Source: Prevotella sp. | GTDB taxonomy: Bacteria > Bacteroidota > Bacteroidia > Bacteroidales > Bacteroidaceae | Reading direction: 5' to 3' | NCBI GenBank assembly: GCA_017428055.1 | Contig: JAFRRN010000053.1 | Location: 1 to 64,000 of the forward strand | DNA: 64,000 nucleotides | In this document: positions 59,769 through 64,000 of the stretch, one piece after another | How the letters are laid out: each line of letters begins with the position of its first letter | Numbering within the stretch: position 1 is the first letter of the stretch | The notes under the pieces: generated by a model | What the model saw: only the letters and a program-made list of their open reading frames with translations | Database searches by the model: none | What the model was told of the DNA's origin: nothing | Made by a program: the position numbers and the translations under genes

Positions 59769-60542
59769 ATGAGATTTAGAATTACTCTTCAAGTTCAACC
59801 AGAGGTGATGGGGCGAGAACTTCCCATCAACTACCAGTATCCGTTGCAGGCTGCCATCTATCGTACATTGGCACAAAGCGACAGTGGTTATTCTACGTGG
59901 CTACATGAAAATGGATTTAGTCATGATGGCAAACGTTTCAAGCTTTTTACATTCTCCAATCTAATCGTACCGCAATATGGAATTAACAAGGAGAATGAAA
60001 GGCTTATCGTCAAGTCAGACACAGTAACACTCTTTATCAGTTTTCTTCCTGAGAAAAGCACACAGCGATTTATACAAGGCTTGTTCCAACAACAGGAAAT
60101 TCAAATTGCCGATAAATTCTCTGGCGTACAATTCCAAGTAAGGGATATTCAAGTGATGCCCCCGCTCGAGTATCATCCCGATATGGTATTTAAGACCCTT
60201 TCTCCCGTTTGCGTTTCTTGTCGTAATGACCGTGGCAAGATGGACTATCTTGCCCCTACTGATCCTCGTTACGAATTAGGCATTCTCACAGGATTGCTTG
60301 CCCGCTACAACACTATCCACGGACAACCGTTCAGCGATGAACCTTATTGCCATATCCAACTGCTCAACGAACCCCGTTCCACCCTCGTCCGTATCAAGGC
60401 TGGCACTCCCAATGAGACCCGTGTTCGTGGCTACCGCTACCAATTCAAAATCGACCTACCCGAAGAGCTGATGCAGATTGCTTACGAGAGTGGATTGGGC
60501 GAGAAAGGTAGCATGGGATTTGGGATGATTGAGGCGAGATAA
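59769..60542 (+). CDS. cas6: CRISPR-associated endoribonuclease Cas6
   Basis: From ATG 59769 (MRFRITLQVQPEVMGRELPI) the product has 257 residues. Cas6 cuts CRISPR precursor RNA into guide RNAs. Two ferredoxin-like halves are suggested by the starting beta strand with the motif INYQYPLQAAIY and by the C-terminal Gly-rich loop GLGEKGSMGFGMIE, the Cas6 signature. A conserved His near residue 40 (SGYSTWLHENGF) may be catalytic. A start codon at 59700 would lie upstream of the promoter. It is the first gene of the CRISPR-Cas operon. Confidence 0.92.
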   Translation: MRFRITLQVQPEVMGRELPINYQYPLQAAIYRTLAQSDSGYSTWLHENGFSHDGKRFKLFTFSNLIVPQYGINKENERLIVKSDTVTLFISFLPEKSTQRFIQGLFQQQEIQIADKFSGVQFQVRDIQVMPPLEYHPDMVFKTLSPVCVSCRNDRGKMDYLAPTDPRYELGILTGLLARYNTIHGQPFSDEPYCHIQLLNEPRSTLVRIKAGTPNETRVRGYRYQFKIDLPEELMQIAYESGLGEKGSMGFGMIEAR

Positions 60543-60591
60543 ATATATATCACTTTGTTGTGTGATAGAAAAAGAATATGTATATTTGCGA

Positions 60592-60600
60592 CGAAAAAAC
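60592..60600 (+). promoter_or_regulatory. cas5 promoter -7 element
   Basis: TATATTTGC, identical to the cas6 -7 box, lies 8 bp before the cas5 ATG at 60609, so cas5 onward can be transcribed separately from cas6, with a very short leader. Confidence 0.6.
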
Positions 60601-60608
60601 CGACTAAT

Positions 60609-61337
60609 ATGAAAAATATTGATATTTCCATTTTAAAAGAAGAACCTTCATTAGACATGAAGGTCCAACTAATTATTGAGCCATTGGCACCATTATCAAT
60701 GGTTAGTGATATGCCTGGGGCATATTACAAAACACTAAAAATTCCTGATAAAAAAATGCTATGCGGCTTGTTTGAAAACATTTTGGGGTGGCATATTGAT
60801 TCTGCCGACAGAAAAAAATTGTATAAAGATTTGAAACAGATACGTAAGAGACAAAAGATTGATTTCAAAGATAAGTATAATGGCTCTACATACCAGCCTC
60901 TGCTTATGGATTATTTTGAAATAGATGACAATGTCGAAATTGATAAATTCACAGGGGTTTGTTTTTACGATGATTTGTGGAGCAGAAGTTTCAGGCGGTC
61001 TGATTCTAATAAACACATCAATGGTTGTAGGAATGCTGATTTTCGAATTATTGACCAGAAATATCAGGCTTTTAATAAGATAGACAATAGTGAATTAAAA
61101 TCAGCAGACAAGGAGAAAGAAAAGGACGGTTGGTTTAAAAAGAACATTGGAAGTTATCCCTATTACTATAGTTCACCTACCAAAAGGGAGTACATCTCCA
61201 TTGACGGTGTCTTTAAATTCAAATTGTCAATGAGTAAAGATTTGCTAGGTCTTCTGACTCAAAGCGTTCAATCTAATAATATAGGATATTTGGGGAATAA
61301 TGAAGGTTGGGTCAATGTAACAATAGAATCATTATGA
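60609..61337 (+). CDS. cas5: CRISPR-associated protein Cas5 (type I-B-like)
   Basis: A 242-residue Cas5-family protein. It begins MKNIDISILKEEPSLDMKVQ, followed by LIIEPLAPLSMVSDMPGAYY and KTLKIPDKKMLCGLFENILG, the usual Cas5 N-terminal region in which the PxAPLSM block and the LCGLxEN(I/L)LGW motif are recognisable. It caps the 5' end of the guide RNA in Cascade. Position between cas6 and the large subunit gene is unusual, since cas5 normally follows cas7. It overlaps the next gene by 4 bp (ATGA). It is clearly AT-richer than upstream genes. Confidence 0.78.
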   Translation: MKNIDISILKEEPSLDMKVQLIIEPLAPLSMVSDMPGAYYKTLKIPDKKMLCGLFENILGWHIDSADRKKLYKDLKQIRKRQKIDFKDKYNGSTYQPLLMDYFEIDDNVEIDKFTGVCFYDDLWSRSFRRSDSNKHINGCRNADFRIIDQKYQAFNKIDNSELKSADKEKEKDGWFKKNIGSYPYYYSSPTKREYISIDGVFKFKLSMSKDLLGLLTQSVQSNNIGYLGNNEGWVNVTIESL

Positions 61338-62833
61338 TACATATACATCCATATATAAGATATGCTCAGGCTTTACTTGTTGTTGAAAATCAATTAGAAA
61401 GCGTTTCTGATATAACATTGGAGCATATACATGCTACTATCAAAAGCGGTTTGAATGCTTTTTGTGTAGAGCCAGTTGAAGACTTTAAACAGAAAAAAAC
61501 GGTTAAATTCCGTTTTGCTGGTGAAAAAAACGATGCAAAGAACTACAAGTTTCTTGCACCTAACATTATTTCTTCTGATATGCAGGCTTCCAAGTTGTAT
61601 AAGTCGGCAGAGGATTTCTTGAAAGATACAAAAAAAATGGATAAACCTTGCGGTGGACTAACCATGTCGTCAATGCCCATTGTGGGTGAGTTTTGTTCTT
61701 TTTCTGAAAAAAACGTCGGAAGAGGGAGACCATCAAGTAGTGTATATGAACAAGGACTAGCCATAATAACATCATTAACGATGTTAAAACCATGTCTTCA
61801 AGACAGAATAAGTTTTTCTAATGTCTGTATTATCCCGGACATTCCATTAGAAAAAATGACTGATTTTATCAAATTGTTTAAACGAATGAGGATTCAGCAA
61901 CTTGAAAGCTCTTTGATGTATGGTCGTATAAATGAAAAAAAGGAAAAATTTGAACCTAAACGCCCAAAAATCTTTCAAGGTAATTTCCCCAACCCACCTC
62001 GTAGTAGCTCTATGGGTAGTATTGCTTTGCTTGGAGCAATTGGTGAAATGGCTAAAGAAAGCGAAGTTTCCGCTCTTGCCCATCGCGTTTTGGATAGTTT
62101 GAAAGACGCTACGTTTTATATGGTACAGTACGGCAATGCATCAACTTATACATATAATCATTATGTAGTGGAATTGGCAAACAAATCAAAACTGAAATCA
62201 ATTGTTGACAGCATCTATTATACGGAATTGTATAACGAGAAAAGGACTTCAAAAAATACTGAATATCAAAAGTTTGATCTGTTTACTAGCCGATTCTTAC
62301 TTTTGTTCAACCCACCCTCTTTCAGAGACTTTTTGTCTTTTAGAGGTGAATATCCAAATCAAATAGAAATATTATTAATCACATACTTTTCAAAAATGGC
62401 AAAAATAGACCCACAAGTAGTATCTTCTGCCAAATCTCTTGGCGGATGGTTGAATCAGACTGCTTATTTTGCAGCAAAGAATGAAGTTGAAAAAAACGAA
62501 AACGAAAAAGAGTATTGGGAGAAAATCCGAAAAGTAAAAGCCAAGTTTTTAATTGAACTTGAAAGTTCTATTTTTTCAGCAAAATCGGGTGATGCCCTCA
62601 TAGCACAAGCCGTTACTCGGGCTGGTAGATTATCCAACCTTGATGCACCAGAGTCGGCTTCTTTGTTTATGGAAAAAACGGCCAGCGGAGAATTAGAACT
62701 TGAAAATGCAAAAAACCTGTTAATCGCCTTTTCAAGAATCAAGAACAAAAAAGAAAGTGAGTCGCAACCTAAGGAAGTGACACTAGAATATGGTGAGGAA
62801 GAATACCAAGATGAGGATTTAAAAAACATTTAA
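61334..62833 (+). CDS. Cas8-like large subunit of the Cascade complex
   Basis: From ATG 61334 (MIHIHPYIRYAQALLVVENQ) the product has 499 residues. It occupies the place of the large subunit between cas5 and cas7. Sequence features: FAGEKNDAKNYKFLAPNIIS, PCGGLTMSSMPIVGEFCSFS, and a C-terminal part with AQAVTRAGRLSNLDAPESAS. Large subunits are poorly conserved; family membership is inferred from position and size, with no recognisable catalytic motif. It probably recognises the PAM and contacts Cas3. The last 60 residues are acidic. Overlaps cas5 by 4 bp. Confidence 0.7.
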   Translation: MIHIHPYIRYAQALLVVENQLESVSDITLEHIHATIKSGLNAFCVEPVEDFKQKKTVKFRFAGEKNDAKNYKFLAPNIISSDMQASKLYKSAEDFLKDTKKMDKPCGGLTMSSMPIVGEFCSFSEKNVGRGRPSSSVYEQGLAIITSLTMLKPCLQDRISFSNVCIIPDIPLEKMTDFIKLFKRMRIQQLESSLMYGRINEKKEKFEPKRPKIFQGNFPNPPRSSSMGSIALLGAIGEMAKESEVSALAHRVLDSLKDATFYMVQYGNASTYTYNHYVVELANKSKLKSIVDSIYYTELYNEKRTSKNTEYQKFDLFTSRFLLLFNPPSFRDFLSFRGEYPNQIEILLITYFSKMAKIDPQVVSSAKSLGGWLNQTAYFAAKNEVEKNENEKEYWEKIRKVKAKFLIELESSIFSAKSGDALIAQAVTRAGRLSNLDAPESASLFMEKTASGELELENAKNLLIAFSRIKNKKESESQPKEVTLEYGEEEYQDEDLKNI

Positions 62834-62844
62834 ACATTACAAAT

Positions 62845-63768
62845 ATGGAAATCAAAGGAATTTTAGTTTCAACGTTAGCTCCATTTGAAAATCACATAGC
62901 GAATGGAGGTGAAAAATTACTCGGGAATGCAGGTTCAATTAAAAGACGTCCTGATGGTAAGGTATATGTGTCAGGACAAATGCAACGCCACGTCTTGTTT
63001 TCAGCAATTGACCGTCTGAACATGTCTGATACCAATAAAAACGACACTTTTGTTTCGACTGGCGATGGAACGACAAATCAGATAGAGAAAGATTTGAGAG
63101 CCGACATGGGTGGTTTCATGCATCCTTCCGCGGGCAATTATTCTGGTAGAAGAACAGCGCCTCTTTCCGTTACACCAGCAGTTGCAATGGAAAAAAGCGA
63201 AGTGAAAAATGACCTTCTGGTCCGAGTAAAAAACGATTCTTCTGAAGAATCGAAAGAACAGGCTCTCGCTACAAAAGAATTCAGTCAATCAGATTTGATG
63301 AACATGAATTTCTTTTTGGATATTACCGCATTAAGTATAACCAAAGTTTTCACTTATGAAGGTGGATTCAACATCGGTACAAAATACATCAAACATGCCA
63401 AGGATGCGGAACGCAAACGCAGGGTAAAACTATATCTTGAAGCGACAAGATACATGAATGATTACGCAAACCAAGCCAGAAATGCCGTATGCGGTGAACC
63501 TCAGCAAGTAATAATTGTTTTTGACACGGTATTAAGTAGAAAAGCTTGCCGTTATTTTGTAGCAGACGAAACCGAACGGAAAAACATTCTTGCAGAACTT
63601 GACGAACGTCATGCAAAGTATTTTATCGGTGATGATAAAACAGCGGAAACCGTGGCAAATGCATATAAAGATGCTTTAATGTTTTTAAATGACAATGCTC
63701 TTTTTAACCCTGCAGGCGACGACAACAGCGTTAAAACATTTGCAGAGGCATTTACAAAAGCTGAATAA
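62845..63768 (+). CDS. cas7: Cas7 (DevR/Csh2-like) backbone protein
   Basis: A 307-residue Cas7-family protein, which forms the guide RNA-binding backbone of Cascade. It starts MEIKGILVSTLAPFENHIAN and has the family feature of a Gly-rich early region (NAGSIKRRPDGKVYVSGQMQ) with MQRHVLFSAIDRL following. A type I-B-like assignment fits this start and the gene order. It lies 11 bp after the large subunit gene and 3 bp before cas3. Confidence 0.87.
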   Translation: MEIKGILVSTLAPFENHIANGGEKLLGNAGSIKRRPDGKVYVSGQMQRHVLFSAIDRLNMSDTNKNDTFVSTGDGTTNQIEKDLRADMGGFMHPSAGNYSGRRTAPLSVTPAVAMEKSEVKNDLLVRVKNDSSEESKEQALATKEFSQSDLMNMNFFLDITALSITKVFTYEGGFNIGTKYIKHAKDAERKRRVKLYLEATRYMNDYANQARNAVCGEPQQVIIVFDTVLSRKACRYFVADETERKNILAELDERHAKYFIGDDKTAETVANAYKDALMFLNDNALFNPAGDDNSVKTFAEAFTKAE

Positions 63769-63771
63769 ATA

Positions 63772-64000
63772 ATGAATCAAGAAAACAATATCATATTAGC
63801 CAAACCTTCTGGTATTACATTGGAGCAACATGTTTCTGATGTGGTATCGGAGGCTAATATGGTATTGTCTTCTGTTCCATCTGTTCAAAAAAAGTATCTT
63901 GACATCGTTGGAAAAGACCTGCAAAAAAGATTAGAAATAGTTTGCAAATTGCATGATGATGGAAAAAAACACCCTAAATGGCAAAATGCCTGCAAATCGG
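63772..64000 (+). CDS. cas3: Cas3, N-terminal part (cut by window end)
   Basis: The first 76 codons of a gene that continues beyond the window. The start is MNQENNIILAKPSGITLEQH. The HD-nuclease motif is visible at VCKLHDDGKKHPKWQN (His-Asp and the following Lys-His of Cas3 HD domains). Cas3 degrades target DNA after recognition by Cascade. Helicase motifs, cas1-cas2 and the CRISPR array should lie downstream. Confidence 0.85.
   Translation, partial: MNQENNIILAKPSGITLEQHVSDVVSEANMVLSSVPSVQKKYLDIVGKDLQKRLEIVCKLHDDGKKHPKWQNACKS

Overview
The window looks like a Bacteroidota chromosome, most probably Prevotella in the broad sense (Prevotellaceae). The evidence is the repeated Bacteroidota-type promoter -7 element TAnnTTTGC in front of many genes, a C10 (interpain/streptopain-like) protease with dockerin-type repeats, a BspA-like LRR surface protein, a FISUMP-type secreted protein, an Omr1/PnuT thiamin uptake locus under a TPP riboswitch, and the small Prevotella-type proteins. 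No rRNA or tRNA gene was seen. Most of the window has balanced GC; the last 4 kb (CRISPR-Cas) is clearly AT-rich, which suggests transfer.

Layout. 0-5 kb: MlaE-type permease, a broken YafQ-like toxin with its intact antitoxin, lptB, a secreted FISUMP protein and a higBA toxin-antitoxin pair. 5-15.5 kb: housekeeping genes tig, clpP, clpX, recQ, a short sigma-70 factor, two small unknown genes, an M48 lipoprotein protease, a membrane-anchored HTH regulator and an nfeD/SPFH/lipoprotein operon. 15.6-25.2 kb: secreted C10 protease, Tat-type aldo/keto reductase, MFS sugar porter and a DUF5107-TPR protein. 25.2-26.1 kb: a gene-free stretch with a MITE/REP-like element, a 22-bp tandem array and a candidate structured RNA with its own promoter.

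26.1-36.8 kb is the standout region. A co-oriented cluster encodes a LytTR regulator, FHA/TM/zinc-ribbon protein, secreted caspase-like protease, Pro-rich membrane protein, zinc-ribbon/FHA protein, PP2C phosphatase, Sel1-repeat protein, non-RD Ser/Thr kinase with MORN repeats, and a PEGA/FGE-fold secreted protein. The last gene is the target of a complete diversity-generating retroelement (DGR): its final 127 bp (VR) differ from a template repeat (TR) only at template adenines (20 substitutions, 13 codons changed). The TR lies out of frame inside the 3' end of the reverse transcriptase gene, an HRDC accessory gene lies between, and a perfect 21-bp inverted repeat follows the VR. This reads as phospho-signalling plus a caspase effector coupled to a hypervariable recognition protein.

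36.8-51.8 kb: thiamin uptake (TPP riboswitch, TonB receptor, PnuT), a cytidylate-kinase-like protein, an acyltransferase, a divergent UDP-GlcNAc 2-epimerase, then a citrate lyase operon (citD, E, F, X and a citC-citG fusion) running into aconitase and isocitrate dehydrogenase. 52-59.4 kb: a very large sialidase, a 63-residue small protein and a BspA-like LRR protein. 59.7-64 kb: the start of a type I-B-like CRISPR-Cas operon (cas6, cas5, cas8-like, cas7, cas3 cut by the window end); no CRISPR array is in the window.

Cutting across the regions are short hairpin repeats of several sequence families: three unrelated arrays with the same 22-bp period, and nested inverted 'word' repeats, one of which is inserted in frame in the citC-citG gene and another of the same family overlaps the start of pnuT.
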